Positions 1-8,352 of a stretch of 64,000 nucleotides of DNA are shown piece after piece. A model generated the notes under the pieces. That model was given only the letters and a program-made list of their open reading frames with translations, searched no databases and was not told where the DNA came from. Made by a program: the position numbers and the translations under genes. How positions within the stretch are numbered: position 1 is the stretch's first letter; every line of letters begins with the position of its first letter. Source of the DNA: CALAGB01 sp963713965 (GTDB taxonomy: Bacteria; Chloroflexota; Chloroflexia; Thermomicrobiales; Thermomicrobiaceae). Location of the stretch: contig OY970217.1 of the NCBI GenBank assembly GCA_963713965.1, positions 2,976,001-3,040,000 on the forward strand, in the 5' to 3' direction.

Positions 1-305
1 GGTGAGTGATACGGGCCGGTACGCCCGCGAGAAGACGCGAAGTGGCATGGCCGAGTTTCCCTTCCCACCTGATTGGCTCCGAACGCTCGATGCCCCCACA
101 TCGGATTCCGGTCGAACTCAATTCGCCGGGCCAATCAGTTTCTCTGTAACAATACAACGGGCGATTCCGCACGCGGTAGCGCTCCACATAGTACCCAGGT
201 GATGTTTAATGGGTGGGAATTGAGTCATACGGGCTGCGGTCCGGAGTCGCGGGAGCCGATTGTGGCGACGCGGATCGCAACTCACATCGCGGGAGGAGTC
301 GTCGC
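1..305. other. No recognisable gene at left edge
   Basis: I see no convincing coding region, RNA gene or repeat in this stretch. Open frames exist on both strands but they have no good ribosome binding site and no familiar motif. The last part holds the ribosome binding site of the membrane protein that starts at 306. Confidence 0.4.
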
Positions 306-635
306 ATGGTCGTGGCAGGGGTCTTGATCGTTCTGCTGATCTTGCTGGCGATCGGTATCTGGCTGACGTTCAATCTCGTAGGACTGATCGTCATGCTCTT
401 CGTGGCGGGCATCATCGGATGGATCGCCGATCAGATCGTACCGGGCCGTCTGCCGTACGGCTGGCTCGGCGCGATCGTGGCCGGTTTGGTCGGGAGTTGG
501 GTCGGCGGGCTGATCCTGGGAGGGTTCGGTCCGAGCATAGCGGGAATCACCATCATCCCGGCGTTGCTCGGCGCGATCATCCTGGCCTTCATCGCGAGCG
601 CCGTGACCAAGGCCACCAGCGGGCGCAAGCTCTGA
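306..635 (+). CDS. GlsB/YeaQ/YmgE-family small membrane protein
   Basis: A 109-residue, very hydrophobic protein with about three to four membrane segments: residues 2-22, 23-40, 50-73 and 78-102. The Gly-rich pattern (GIIGWIADQIVPG, then GAIVAGLVGSWVGG, then a third hydrophobic stretch) is typical of the transglycosylase-associated GlsB/YeaQ/YmgE family. Members are stress-associated integral membrane proteins whose biochemical role is unclear. I chose the ATG at 306 because GGGAGGAG lies about 8 bases upstream; the open frame extends back to 213 but has no signal there. The gene stands alone and converges with two small minus-strand genes across a hairpin at 677-708. The family call is by sequence pattern and fairly safe; the physiological role is not shown. 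Confidence 0.8.
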   Translation: MVVAGVLIVLLILLAIGIWLTFNLVGLIVMLFVAGIIGWIADQIVPGRLPYGWLGAIVAGLVGSWVGGLILGGFGPSIAGITIIPALLGAIILAFIASAVTKATSGRKL

Positions 636-676
636 CCGAATAGTCGGACGCAAACCAGCAAAGACCAGAACTGAAA

Positions 677-708
677 CGAGGCCATGCCGGTCATTCGGCG
701 TGGCCTCG
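677..708. terminator. Bidirectional hairpin terminator between convergent genes
   Basis: A 13-base-pair stem (CGAGGCCATGCCG at 677-689 with CGGCGTGGCCTCG at 696-708, one G-T wobble) has a 6-base loop. Read on the minus strand it is followed by TTTCAGTTCT. It sits between the plus-strand GlsB-like gene and the minus-strand small-protein gene, as expected for a shared terminator. The U-tract is imperfect. Confidence 0.6.
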
Positions 709-738
709 CACGTTGTTCGGCGGGTAGTCGACGTCGAA

Positions 739-897
739 TTAGCCCCACGGGAATCGGGCGCGGGTCTCTACCTCGCCCAGATAATGGTTTTGGGATCGTT
801 CGACATCCAGATGACCTTTGCCACCGAACTTCGCGACAAGCACCATCAGCAACAAGATGGTGACAATTGTCGCGACTGTCCAAATGAGTGTCCACAT
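739..897 (-). CDS. Tandem small single-pass membrane protein, copy A (52 aa)
   Basis: A 52-residue protein too short for ordinary ORF filters. It has an N-terminal hydrophobic segment (about residues 4-22, with W2 and W6), then a polar tail containing FGGKGHLDV and RSQNHY followed by GEV. The neighbouring copy at 961-1116 aligns without gaps and shares 29 of 51 positions. The identity is highest in the polar tail, so that part is under selection. The ATG at 897 is preceded by AGGAAA about 8 bases upstream. I do not recognise the family. It is probably an inner-membrane micropeptide with its conserved tail at the membrane surface. The coding call rests on paralogue conservation; the function is unknown. 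Confidence 0.7.
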   Translation of the reverse strand: MWTLIWTVATIVTILLLMVLVAKFGGKGHLDVERSQNHYLGEVETRARFPWG

Positions 898-960
898 TTC
901 AGGATTTCCTAGTGCGTCGGAGTCTAAGAGTTACTCTCTGGAAACAGGGCTCCATGCAGA

Positions 961-1116
961 TCAGTGCGGGCTGTGGTAGAACATGTCAACTTCACCGGCG
1001 TAATGGTTCTGGGATCGCTTCACGTCCAGATGACCTTTTCCTCCAAACACCGCCACGATCACCATCAGCAGGACTACGATTCCTATTCCGAGCAGGATCC
1101 AGAGGAATGTCAACAC
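961..1116 (-). CDS. Tandem small single-pass membrane protein, copy B (51 aa)
   Basis: A 51-residue paralogue of the gene at 739-897. It has the same architecture: M-x-T-x-x-W start, hydrophobic residues 4-23, then FGGKGHLDV, RSQNHY and GEV. The two C-terminal ends differ. I chose the GTG at 1116 because GAGG lies 6 bases upstream and because this start makes the two copies align from their first residue; an alternative GTG at 1128 would add four residues. It lies 63 bases upstream of copy A on the same strand, so the pair may be one transcript, ended by the hairpin at 677-708. Function unknown. Confidence 0.68.
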   Translation of the reverse strand: MLTFLWILLGIGIVVLLMVIVAVFGGKGHLDVKRSQNHYAGEVDMFYHSPH

Positions 1117-1210
1117 GTTGCGCCTCACATTCAAATTTCTACTTTCAATAATACCACCGAATCTTCACAACTGAGACGATGGTTGTTGGCGTAGGGTGCC
1201 TGCCGAGCAA

Positions 1211-1239
1211 TTGATGCTCCTTGCGTTCGCTGATAGAAT
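1211..1239 (+). promoter_or_regulatory. Sigma-70-type promoter of the ileS T-box transcript
   Basis: TTGATG (1211-1216), a 17-base spacer, then TAGAAT (1234-1239). Both hexamers match five of six consensus-informative positions or nearly so, and transcription would begin near 1246, just ahead of the T-box leader. Confidence 0.65.
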
Positions 1240-1245
1240 TCGTGT

Positions 1246-1548
1246 TTGACACAGGAACGGCTTTGACGGAAACACGTTTGCGAGTCGAGCCGGTCAGCGA
1301 GCCCGAGATAGTGCAAGACGGGCACGGTAACCCTCGCAAGACATCCTTCCCGAGCCGCCACCCGAACGCCCTCAAGAGGCAAGTAGACGTGGCCGGGTTT
1401 GTCGCTCGTTATCGCGACCGAGACGCCCCAGAACCATCGACGAAACTGGCGTCTCTCTAAGTGGACTCGCAACGCGCGGGTCAACTGAGGTGGTACCGCG
1501 GGTGAACCCCGTCCTCTTCTCGAGGGCGGGGATTTTGTTTTTGTACAC
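1246..1548 (+). promoter_or_regulatory. T-box riboswitch (ileS leader)
   Basis: This untranslated leader holds the core T-box sequence GGTGGTACCGCGGG (1489-1502), directly followed by an intrinsic terminator. The terminator is CCCCGTCCTC (1507-1516) paired with GAGGGCGGGG (1522-1531), then a T-rich run to 1542. The variable position of TGGN is T, which would pair with discriminator base A73 of tRNA-Ile ACCA ends. Known T-boxes bind uncharged tRNA through a specifier codon and the NCCA end, which stabilises an antiterminator and lets the synthetase gene be transcribed. The upstream half (1246-1480) is structured, with several GC-rich complementary arms, but I could not fix the specifier loop by eye. 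Its position before ileS makes isoleucine control likely. Confidence 0.88.
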
Positions 1549-1611
1549 ATGACTGCCGGTAACGATCGCGGGCCGGCCGAAGAGAGTGAATCGAGAATTC
1601 GGAGGTCGCCG

Positions 1612-4600
1612 GTGTTTCAGACTGTATCGACAAAGGTTGATTTTCCAGCCAAAGAGCGCGAGACGCTCGGGTGGTGGTACGAGAGCGGCGTAGTCGACGA
1701 CTACCTGCACAAGAACGACGGATCGAGCACTCGCTGGTCCTTCCTGGACGGCCCGATCACCGCCAACAACCGCATGGGCGTGCATCACGGGTGGGGCCGA
1801 ACCTACAAGGACCTTTACATCCGCTACCACACTATGCTCGGGAAAAAGCAGCGCTATCAGAACGGCTTCGATTGTCAGGGCCTGTGGGTCGAGGTCGAGG
1901 TCGAGAAAGAGCTTGGCTTCAACTCCAAGCAGGACATCGAGCGCTACGGCATCGACAAGTTCGTCGAGAAGTGCAAGGAGCGTGTCTGGAAGTTTGCCGA
2001 CGAGATCACCGAGCAGACCAAACGGCTCGGCAATTTCATGGACTGGGACAACTCGTATTACACGATGTCGGACGAGAACAACTACACCATCTGGCTGTTT
2101 CTAAAGCGATGCCACGATGACGGGTGGATCTATCGCGGACACGACGTGATGCCCTGGTGTCCGCGCTGCGCGACTGGCCTATCCGAGATGGAAGTAAGCG
2201 AAGGCTACAAGGATCGTACGCATAAGAGTCTCTTTGCCCGCTTCCCGCTTGACGACCATCCAGGTGAATACCTACTGGTCTGGACCACCACTCCGTGGAC
2301 ATTGGCGGCCAACGTCGCGGCCTCGGTTCATCCCGACCTGGCGTATGCCAAAGTCAAACAGGGAGACGCGGTCTACTACGTCGCCAAGGACGCAGTTCCA
2401 AACGCGATCCGTGGCGAACACGAGATCGTCGGCGAAGTACAGGGGAAGGATATGGTCGGCTGGACCTATCGAGGTCCGTTCGACGAGCTTCCCGCCGAGC
2501 GCAACATCAAGCATCGGGTCATTCCGTGGAATGAGGTCGGCGCGACCGAAGGCTCGGGCATCGTTCACACCGCTCCAGGAGCTGGTCGCGAGGACCAGGA
2601 ACTGGGACGAGAACACAATCTGCAGGTCGTCGCGCCGCTGGATGAGAATGGCCACTACATTGACGGTTTCGATTGGCTGACCGGCATGTATGTCGGTGAC
2701 GTCGCCGAGCCGATCATCGACAACCTGCGCGAGAAGAACCTGCTCTACTACGCCTACGACCACACACACCGCTATCCCACCTGCTGGCGCTGCGGTACCG
2801 ACCTCGTTTTCCGGCTGGTCGATGAGTGGTTCATCGCCGTTGATCCCTGGCGTGAAGAGGTGATGTCCATCGCCAGAAAGATCAACTGGATCCCGGACTT
2901 CGGCCTGGAACGCGAGCTCGACTGGCTGCGCAACATGGACGACTGGATGATCTCCAAGAAGCGTTACTGGGGTCTTGCTCTGCCGATTTGGGCATGTTCC
3001 TGTGGCTGGTGGGACGTCGTCGGAAGCGAGACAGAGCTCAAAGAGCGGGCTATCGAGGGCTGGGATAGGTTCGAGGGACATACGCCGCACCGTCCGTGGA
3101 TCGACGCGGTCAAGATTCGCTGTGCCGAATGTGGCGCGGTCGCCTCTCGCATCCCGGACGTCGGCAATCCGTGGCTGGACGCGGGAATCGTGCCCTATTC
3201 CACCCTGCATTACCGGGACGATCGAGAGTATTGGAAGGAATGGTTCCCAGCCGACTTCATTACGGAATCATTCCCGGGCCAGTTCCGCAACTGGTTCTAC
3301 TCGATGCTCGCACAGAGCACCGTGCTGACCGAGCAGGTGCCGTATCTCAACGTCCTCGGCTTCGCCACTTTGCGTGACGAGAATGGCGAAGAAATGCATA
3401 AGAGCAAGGGGAACGCCATCTGGTTCGACGACGCGGCCGATGAGATGGGCGCGGACGTCATGCGCTGGCTCTATCTCAAGCACAATCCAACGTTGAACCT
3501 GAACTTTGGCTACCACCTGGCGGATCAGGCGCGTCGACAGTTCATCCTGCCCTTGTGGAACTCATACGCCTTCTTCGCCAACTACGCCGCGCTGGACGGC
3601 TTCAATCCGACGGAGCACGACGTGCCGGTCGCCCAGCGCTCGATGCTCGATCGCTGGATCCTGTCGCGGTTGCAGGAATTGATCGGCGTCGTTCGCAAGA
3701 GCCTGTCGGATTTCGACTCACTCACCGCGGCACGGACTATCGAAGAGTTCGTCGTGGAGGAGCTCTCCAACTGGTACATTCGGCGCAATCGGCGCCGCTT
3801 CTGGAAAACCGAGAGCGATGCCGACAAAGTGGCAGCCTATCTGACGCTGTATGAAGTGCTGGAGACTGTCAACCGCTTGCTGGCGCCGTTCCTCCCGTTC
3901 TTGACCGAGGAGATCTATCGAAACCTGGTCTGCTCGGTCGATACGAGCGCACCGCGATCGGTCCATCTAACCAGCTATCCGGAAGTGGACGAGACCAAGA
4001 TCGACGCTGAACTCAGTCGCGACATGACGTCGCTGCTGCACGTCGTCGGCCTCGGACGGTCCGCCCGCAGCGCCGCCAGCGTCAAGGTGCGTCAGCCACT
4101 GGGCCGAGTGCTGGTTGGTACCCGCCAGGAAGGGAGCACGCAGCCCATTGAGCGACTCAAGGATGAACTGCTGGATGAGCTGAACGTCAAGGAATTCGAG
4201 ACGGTCGACAATCCGGACGAGTACGTTAGCTACTCGGTGCGACCGAACCTGCCGCTGCTCGGTCCAAAATACGGTCCGAAGTTGGGGAAGGTTCGTCAGG
4301 CGATCCAGCAAGCGGACGCGGCGCGTCTGGCGCAGTTGCAGCGCGCGGGCCGCATGTTCCAGCTCTCGGTTGACGGCGAGACGCTCGAGATTGAGCCGGA
4401 CGAGGTCCTGGTCGAGGTTCGAAGTCGCGAGGGCTTCTCGGTTGCTGAGGACCGCGACTTCATGGTCGCCCTCGACCTTGAGATCACGCCAGAGCTGCGT
4501 CTCGAGGGACTGGCGCGCGACTTCGTTCGTGGCGTGCAGGACGCGCGCAAGACTGCTGGCTTGCAGATCGAGGACACTATCTCGACAGTCTTTCAGGCTG

Positions 4601-4788
4601 AAGGGGAGATCGCCGAATCGATAGATCGGTTCGCCGACTACATCAAGGGCGAGACGCTCTCCGAGGTGCTGGAAGCGGGGTTGCCTGAGAGTGACGGCTT
4701 CCATGCTGAGGAGATCAAGGTCGGCGGCGATAAGGTTCCGGTCGGCATCCGCAAGGTGGGCCAGCTCGCCAAGGCGGAGGCGGACTGA
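1612..4788 (+). CDS. ileS: Isoleucyl-tRNA synthetase
   Basis: A 1058-residue class I synthetase that attaches isoleucine to tRNA-Ile in the cytoplasm. The ATP-binding HIGH-like signature is GPITANNRMGVHHGW (HH near residues 58-59), and the KMSKS-like loop is HKSKGN near residues 595-600. The large insertion between them fits the editing (CP1) domain. Cys pairs such as CSCG and CAEC lie in the second half of the catalytic region. Length and the N-terminal VSTKVDFPAKE pattern fit the ~1050-residue IleRS type seen in Actinobacteria and Deinococcus relatives. The GTG at 1612 has GGAGG six bases upstream, so I prefer it over the in-frame ATG at 1549, which has none. Expression should be controlled by the T-box leader just upstream. 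Confidence 0.95.
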   Translation: MFQTVSTKVDFPAKERETLGWWYESGVVDDYLHKNDGSSTRWSFLDGPITANNRMGVHHGWGRTYKDLYIRYHTMLGKKQRYQNGFDCQGLWVEVEVEKELGFNSKQDIERYGIDKFVEKCKERVWKFADEITEQTKRLGNFMDWDNSYYTMSDENNYTIWLFLKRCHDDGWIYRGHDVMPWCPRCATGLSEMEVSEGYKDRTHKSLFARFPLDDHPGEYLLVWTTTPWTLAANVAASVHPDLAYAKVKQGDAVYYVAKDAVPNAIRGEHEIVGEVQGKDMVGWTYRGPFDELPAERNIKHRVIPWNEVGATEGSGIVHTAPGAGREDQELGREHNLQVVAPLDENGHYIDGFDWLTGMYVGDVAEPIIDNLREKNLLYYAYDHTHRYPTCWRCGTDLVFRLVDEWFIAVDPWREEVMSIARKINWIPDFGLERELDWLRNMDDWMISKKRYWGLALPIWACSCGWWDVVGSETELKERAIEGWDRFEGHTPHRPWIDAVKIRCAECGAVASRIPDVGNPWLDAGIVPYSTLHYRDDREYWKEWFPADFITESFPGQFRNWFYSMLAQSTVLTEQVPYLNVLGFATLRDENGEEMHKSKGNAIWFDDAADEMGADVMRWLYLKHNPTLNLNFGYHLADQARRQFILPLWNSYAFFANYAALDGFNPTEHDVPVAQRSMLDRWILSRLQELIGVVRKSLSDFDSLTAARTIEEFVVEELSNWYIRRNRRRFWKTESDADKVAAYLTLYEVLETVNRLLAPFLPFLTEEIYRNLVCSVDTSAPRSVHLTSYPEVDETKIDAELSRDMTSLLHVVGLGRSARSAASVKVRQPLGRVLVGTRQEGSTQPIERLKDELLDELNVKEFETVDNPDEYVSYSVRPNLPLLGPKYGPKLGKVRQAIQQADAARLAQLQRAGRMFQLSVDGETLEIEPDEVLVEVRSREGFSVAEDRDFMVALDLEITPELRLEGLARDFVRGVQDARKTAGLQIEDTISTVFQAEGEIAESIDRFADYIKGETLSEVLEAGLPESDGFHAEEIKVGGDKVPVGIRKVGQLAKAEAD

Positions 4789-4840
4789 AACGTCGCGGCC
4801 CCAGGTGAGGTCCAGGTAGATCAACACAGAATCGCGCGAC

Positions 4841-4861
4841 GGGCAGGTGTTCAGCCTGCCC
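4841..4861 (+). terminator. Weak hairpin after ileS
   Basis: GGGCAGG (4841-4847) pairs with CCTGCCC (4855-4861) about 50 bases after the ileS stop. No T-run follows, so it may be a weak terminator or only a spacer structure before the methyltransferase gene. Confidence 0.3.
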
Positions 4862-4891
4862 ATTCGATACCCGACGGGAGCGGCCCGCCTC

Positions 4892-5608
4892 ATGCCCGAG
4901 TCAAGTGACTCGCTAATTGAAATCGAAGCGGCGGTCGGCTCGCTCAAGACCGTCGAATTCGCGCTTCCGATGAGCGACGTTGAGATGCAGATCACGATGC
5001 CGGAAGACTTCGAGCGGTTGCTCGATGCGGCGGCGGGCGATCCGGAGCAGAACTTGCCATATTGGGCTGAGATATGGCCCAGCGGCATCGCGCTCGCAGA
5101 TGAGATCATCGCTCATCCCGAGATTGTGCGCGGCAAACAGGTCATCGAGATCGGCAGTGGCCTCGGTGTGACGGCCAGCGCGGCGCTCAGATCTGGCGCT
5201 GATTTGACGGTGGCCGACTATTCGCCAGAATCCCTCCTCCTCTGCCGGCACAACTGCCTCTCGAACTCGGATCGTGAGCCACGCACGCTCACGCTCAATT
5301 GGCGCGTTCCGTCCGCCAGGTTTCGGGAATTGGTGGGTCCCGGGTTTCCCGCCGTCCTGGCAGCCGACGTTCTGTATGAGAAACGTGATGTTGAACCGAT
5401 GCTCGACCTGATCGAGTGGCTGGTCGAGCCTGGTGGTCTCTTCTGGCTGGCGGAGCCTGGTCGCAATGTGGCCGAGCGTTTCAACGAACGCGCCACCGAG
5501 CGTGGCTGGACTGATGCCATGACGTTCCATGCTGGGCCGTGGCCCGACCCGCGTGATTTCAACGTGGCGGTGACCGTGCACCAGATGCGACGCATCGCTG
5601 AGAGTTGA
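4892..5608 (+). CDS. SAM-dependent methyltransferase, METTL21/NNMT-like fold
   Basis: A 238-residue protein with a class I Rossmann methyltransferase core. PYWAEIWPSG (near 56-65) precedes the SAM-binding glycine loop VIEIGSGLG (about 84-92), and VLAADVLYE later matches the post-core motif typical of the Methyltransf_16 (lysine-methyltransferase-like) group. Substrate is not predictable; relatives methylate protein lysines or small molecules. I chose ATG 4892 because the conserved part starts after it, though the ribosome site (GGGAG about 12 bases upstream) is mediocre; the frame opens at 4847. It lies between ileS and a LOG-family gene on the same strand, 40 bases from the latter, so the two may be co-transcribed. 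Confidence 0.8.
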   Translation: MPESSDSLIEIEAAVGSLKTVEFALPMSDVEMQITMPEDFERLLDAAAGDPEQNLPYWAEIWPSGIALADEIIAHPEIVRGKQVIEIGSGLGVTASAALRSGADLTVADYSPESLLLCRHNCLSNSDREPRTLTLNWRVPSARFRELVGPGFPAVLAADVLYEKRDVEPMLDLIEWLVEPGGLFWLAEPGRNVAERFNERATERGWTDAMTFHAGPWPDPRDFNVAVTVHQMRRIAES

Positions 5609-5648
5609 TGGCGAGAATGCATACCTGTTGACCGAAGGAGAGTCGGGA

Positions 5649-6476
5649 ATGACGGATAGGCCGCGTTCGGATCGTTGGCAGCCATCTCGAGAGAAGATGA
5701 TATCGAACCCGACGTTGAATCGTGCGAGGCAGTTGCGGCGGCCGACCGAGGATTCGCTCTTGCTGCGCTGGAGCGACGCCGACCGCGCACAGGCGCAAGC
5801 ATTTACCCACAGCGATCCATGGCGCGTGCTGCGCATAAACGGCGAGTTTGTCGAGGGATTTGACGCGCTGGCTGGCATAGGGCCCGCCGTTACGGTATTC
5901 GGTTCGGCGCGAATCGATGACGATGACCCAATGTACGAGGCGGCGCGCGAGGTGGGGCACGGACTGTCCGAAGCCGGTTTTTCGGTGATTACCGGGGGCG
6001 GGCCGGGCGTGATGGAGGCGGCCAATCGCGGCGCGTTCGAAGCAGGAGGCATGTCGGTCGGAGCCAACATCGAATTACCGATGGAGCAGGGCACCAATCC
6101 GTACGTGACGCTGCCGCTCAACTTTCGCTATTTCTTCGTGCGCAAGACGATGTTCGTCAAATACGCCGAAGGATTCGTCATCTTTCCGGGTGGTTTCGGT
6201 ACGTTGGACGAGCTGTTCGAGGCACTCACCCTGGCTCAGACTGGCAAGTTGGGGCCGTTCCCAATCGTCCTGTTTGGGTCGCACTACTGGGATGGTCTGC
6301 TCAAGTGGCTGGATCAGACGGTGCTGACCGAGGGAAAGATCAACCGTGAGGATCGCGAACTCATTCGCGTGACCGACGACGCCAGCGATGCTGTGCGCTG
6401 CATGCTGGACTGCTATGAGGGGAAAAAGAAACAGTCCGAGGAAGCGGCCGCCACGAACCCCGGTGTGCAGTCGTAA
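5649..6476 (+). CDS. LOG-family protein (TIGR00730-type Rossmann fold, probable nucleotide-ribosyl hydrolase)
   Basis: A 275-residue protein with the two signatures of the LOG/lysine-decarboxylase-like family: TGGGPGVMEAANRG near the first third and FPGGFGTLDELFE in the second half, the PGGxGTxxE motif that binds phosphoribose. Characterised relatives release free cytokinin-type bases or other nucleobases from nucleoside monophosphates; many were once mis-named lysine decarboxylases. The bacterial target here is unknown. ATG 5649 has AAGGAGAG eight to nine bases upstream; a TTG at 5628 in frame lacks one. An N-terminal Arg/Ser-rich extension of about 45 residues precedes the fold. It converges with the response-regulator gene at 6547. 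Confidence 0.85.
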   Translation: MTDRPRSDRWQPSREKMISNPTLNRARQLRRPTEDSLLLRWSDADRAQAQAFTHSDPWRVLRINGEFVEGFDALAGIGPAVTVFGSARIDDDDPMYEAAREVGHGLSEAGFSVITGGGPGVMEAANRGAFEAGGMSVGANIELPMEQGTNPYVTLPLNFRYFFVRKTMFVKYAEGFVIFPGGFGTLDELFEALTLAQTGKLGPFPIVLFGSHYWDGLLKWLDQTVLTEGKINREDRELIRVTDDASDAVRCMLDCYEGKKKQSEEAAATNPGVQS

Positions 6477-6546
6477 TGTTCTTCGTCAGCCCGCGCGTCC
6501 ACGGGGCGCCGGACCTCAATCAAGGAGGCATACGCCCGTACCCAAT

Positions 6547-7221
6547 TTACTCCGCCGTCGGGTCAAGCAGCCCGGCGCGCAACGCGTAGCGGACGAGCTC
6601 GGAGCGATGGCTGAAGCCCAGCTTCTGCATGATGCGATGCCGGTACGTCTCAACTGTCTTGGGCGAGAGGTAGAGCTGGTCGGCGATCTCTTGCGCGGTA
6701 AAGCCCTCCGCCGTCAGCTTCAGCACCTCGCGCTCGCGCTCGGATAGAAGCTTGCCCGGGTCGAGCTCGCGGCCGTCATGTGCTCGATCGAGGTACCCCT
6801 TGAGTAGCATGCGTGTGGCGGCGGGCTCGAGGAAGACCTCACCGCGTGAGACCATGCGAATGGCGTCGATCAAGTCAGTGTGCAAACTGGATTTGCGCAC
6901 GTATCCGGATCCACCTGATTCCAGCACGGGCAGCAGATAGCGCTCTTCAGCGTGGACGGTGAGGATCAGGATGCGAGTAGAGAGCCCGAGGCGCGATATC
7001 TTGCGCGTGGCTTCGAGCCCGCCGCCTGGCATCGAGATGTCGAGAATGGCGATGTCAGGCGCCGATTTCTTGCAAAGTTCGACAACGTCCTCTCCATTGC
7101 CGGCCTCGCCAATCACCTCGATATCCGGTTGTGCCTCGAGCAACGCGCGAAGACCGGCGCGCACGATGGCGTGATCGTCAGCGAGCACGACGCTGATGAG
7201 GCGGGTGCTGATCGATGTCAT
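6547..7221 (-). CDS. NarL/FixJ-type response regulator
   Basis: A 224-residue two-component regulator. The receiver domain (about 1-125) has the acidic pocket in VVLADDHAIVR, the phospho-acceptor in IAILDISMP, and later conserved T and K positions. The C-terminal LuxR-type helix-turn-helix runs from LSEREREVLKLTAEGFTAQEIA to TVETYRHRIMQKLG. It should bind DNA as a phosphorylated dimer. The ATG at 7221 overlaps the kinase stop codon by one base (TGATG), and GGAGGAG lies upstream, so the two are translationally coupled. The kinase just upstream is the obvious partner, but its frame is broken. The signal and regulon are not identifiable. It ends the ftsY-ffh-kinase-regulator group. Confidence 0.92.
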   Translation of the reverse strand: MTSISTRLISVVLADDHAIVRAGLRALLEAQPDIEVIGEAGNGEDVVELCKKSAPDIAILDISMPGGGLEATRKISRLGLSTRILILTVHAEERYLLPVLESGGSGYVRKSSLHTDLIDAIRMVSRGEVFLEPAATRMLLKGYLDRAHDGRELDPGKLLSEREREVLKLTAEGFTAQEIADQLYLSPKTVETYRHRIMQKLGFSHRSELVRYALRAGLLDPTAE

Positions 7222-8298
7222 CAATGTTCTCCTCCAACAGGCGCCGATGGCAATGTGGCCGCAAGTGGCACGCGGACTTCAATCTCCGTGCCGCGACCGG
7301 GACTGGATGCGACCGAAACTGAGCCGCCCACCAACGCGGCGCGCTCCTGCATGCCGAAGAGCCCGAGACCACTTCCGTCTTCACGGTCGAGCGATCCGAG
7401 ATCGAATCCATTGCCATTGTCAGTGACACGGATCCACAACGTATTGCGGTAGTTCCGCAGCGAGACTGTGGCGTCGCAGGGCCCGGCATGCTTGGCGACG
7501 TTCGTCAGGGCTTCTTGCACGATGCGATAGACAACAAGCTCGATGTCGGCACTCGGGCGCTGCTTGACGCCGTCCGAGTAAAAGACGATCGGCAAATCAA
7601 AGCGCTCGCGGCATTGCGCAACCAGTCCCTCGAGGGACGCCAGCAAACCCAGGTCGTCGAGGCTCGGCGGTCGCAGTTCGTGCGCCATGTGTCGCACGTC
7701 CTCGAGCGTTTCGGCGGTCAATTCGATGAGCTGCGTGAGCCCGGTTGGGTCGAGTGTCCCGCCAGTGGCTTCGATTGTCTTCAAGGCGCAGGAGCTGGGC
7801 GGTCAAGGCTTGCGCAGTGTCATCGTGTAGTTCACGGGAGATGCGCTTGCGCTCTTCCTCCTGCGCGCTAAGGGCACGCACCGACATCTCGTGGATCTGC
7901 GCGCGGTAGCGCTCCACCGCGTCGAGCATGCCGTTGAAAGTGTCGGTCAGCATATCGATGTTTGGATCGCCAACGCCAACCTTCTTCACGCGCACGCTGA
8001 AATTGCCTCGGCGTACCTCATCCACCGTCTTTTCCAGGACGAGGAGCGGCCGCAGAGCGGCGCGCAACACGAACCAGTTGACCGCGATGCTGGAGAGTGT
8101 GCCGATGACGGCAAAGAGCGCCACCAGGCTGTAGATCGCCCCGGTCTCCTGCGCGGCCCGCAGCGTCAATCCGGTACCGAAAATGGCGCCGACTACGACG
8201 ATGCTCGAGTTCGCGATCAGCACCTTGTAGAAGAGGGAAAGCCCCAGGATCCGTCCGAACCAGGACGCGGACTCTCCCTGGGCCACGGCGTACTGCAT
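7221..8298 (-). pseudogene. NarX/DegS-type sensor histidine kinase, frameshifted
   Basis: The N-terminal part (8298 to about 7785) encodes two membrane segments (about residues 20-45 and 52-74), a HAMP linker and the HisKA_3 dimerisation helix with the phospho-acceptor His in RISRELHDDTAQ. The C-terminal part lies in another frame (about 7784-7221). It encodes the rest of that helix (MAHELRPPSL) and the HATPase domain with NVAKHAG, DNGNGFD and GLGLFGM. Removing one base near 7782-7785 (CGCCTTGAAG) joins them into one normal kinase of about 358 residues. Either the base is a sequencing or assembly error or the gene is newly broken. Restart at the TTG at the junction lacks a ribosome site. GGAGAGG precedes the ATG at 8298. 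Confidence 0.85.
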
Positions 8299-8352
8299 CT
8301 AAACCTCTCCGTGCACAGCGTCATGATTGGGTCGACACCGAGTGTCCACGAG

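Noticed and set aside
2..202. Open plus-strand frame at the left edge
   Set aside because: No ribosome site, no motif and composition like non-coding sequence. A gene tail cut by the edge cannot be shown.
1549..1611. ATG at 1549 as the ileS start
   Set aside because: It is directly behind the terminator T-run with no ribosome site. The GTG at 1612 has GGAGG at ideal spacing and fits the family start.
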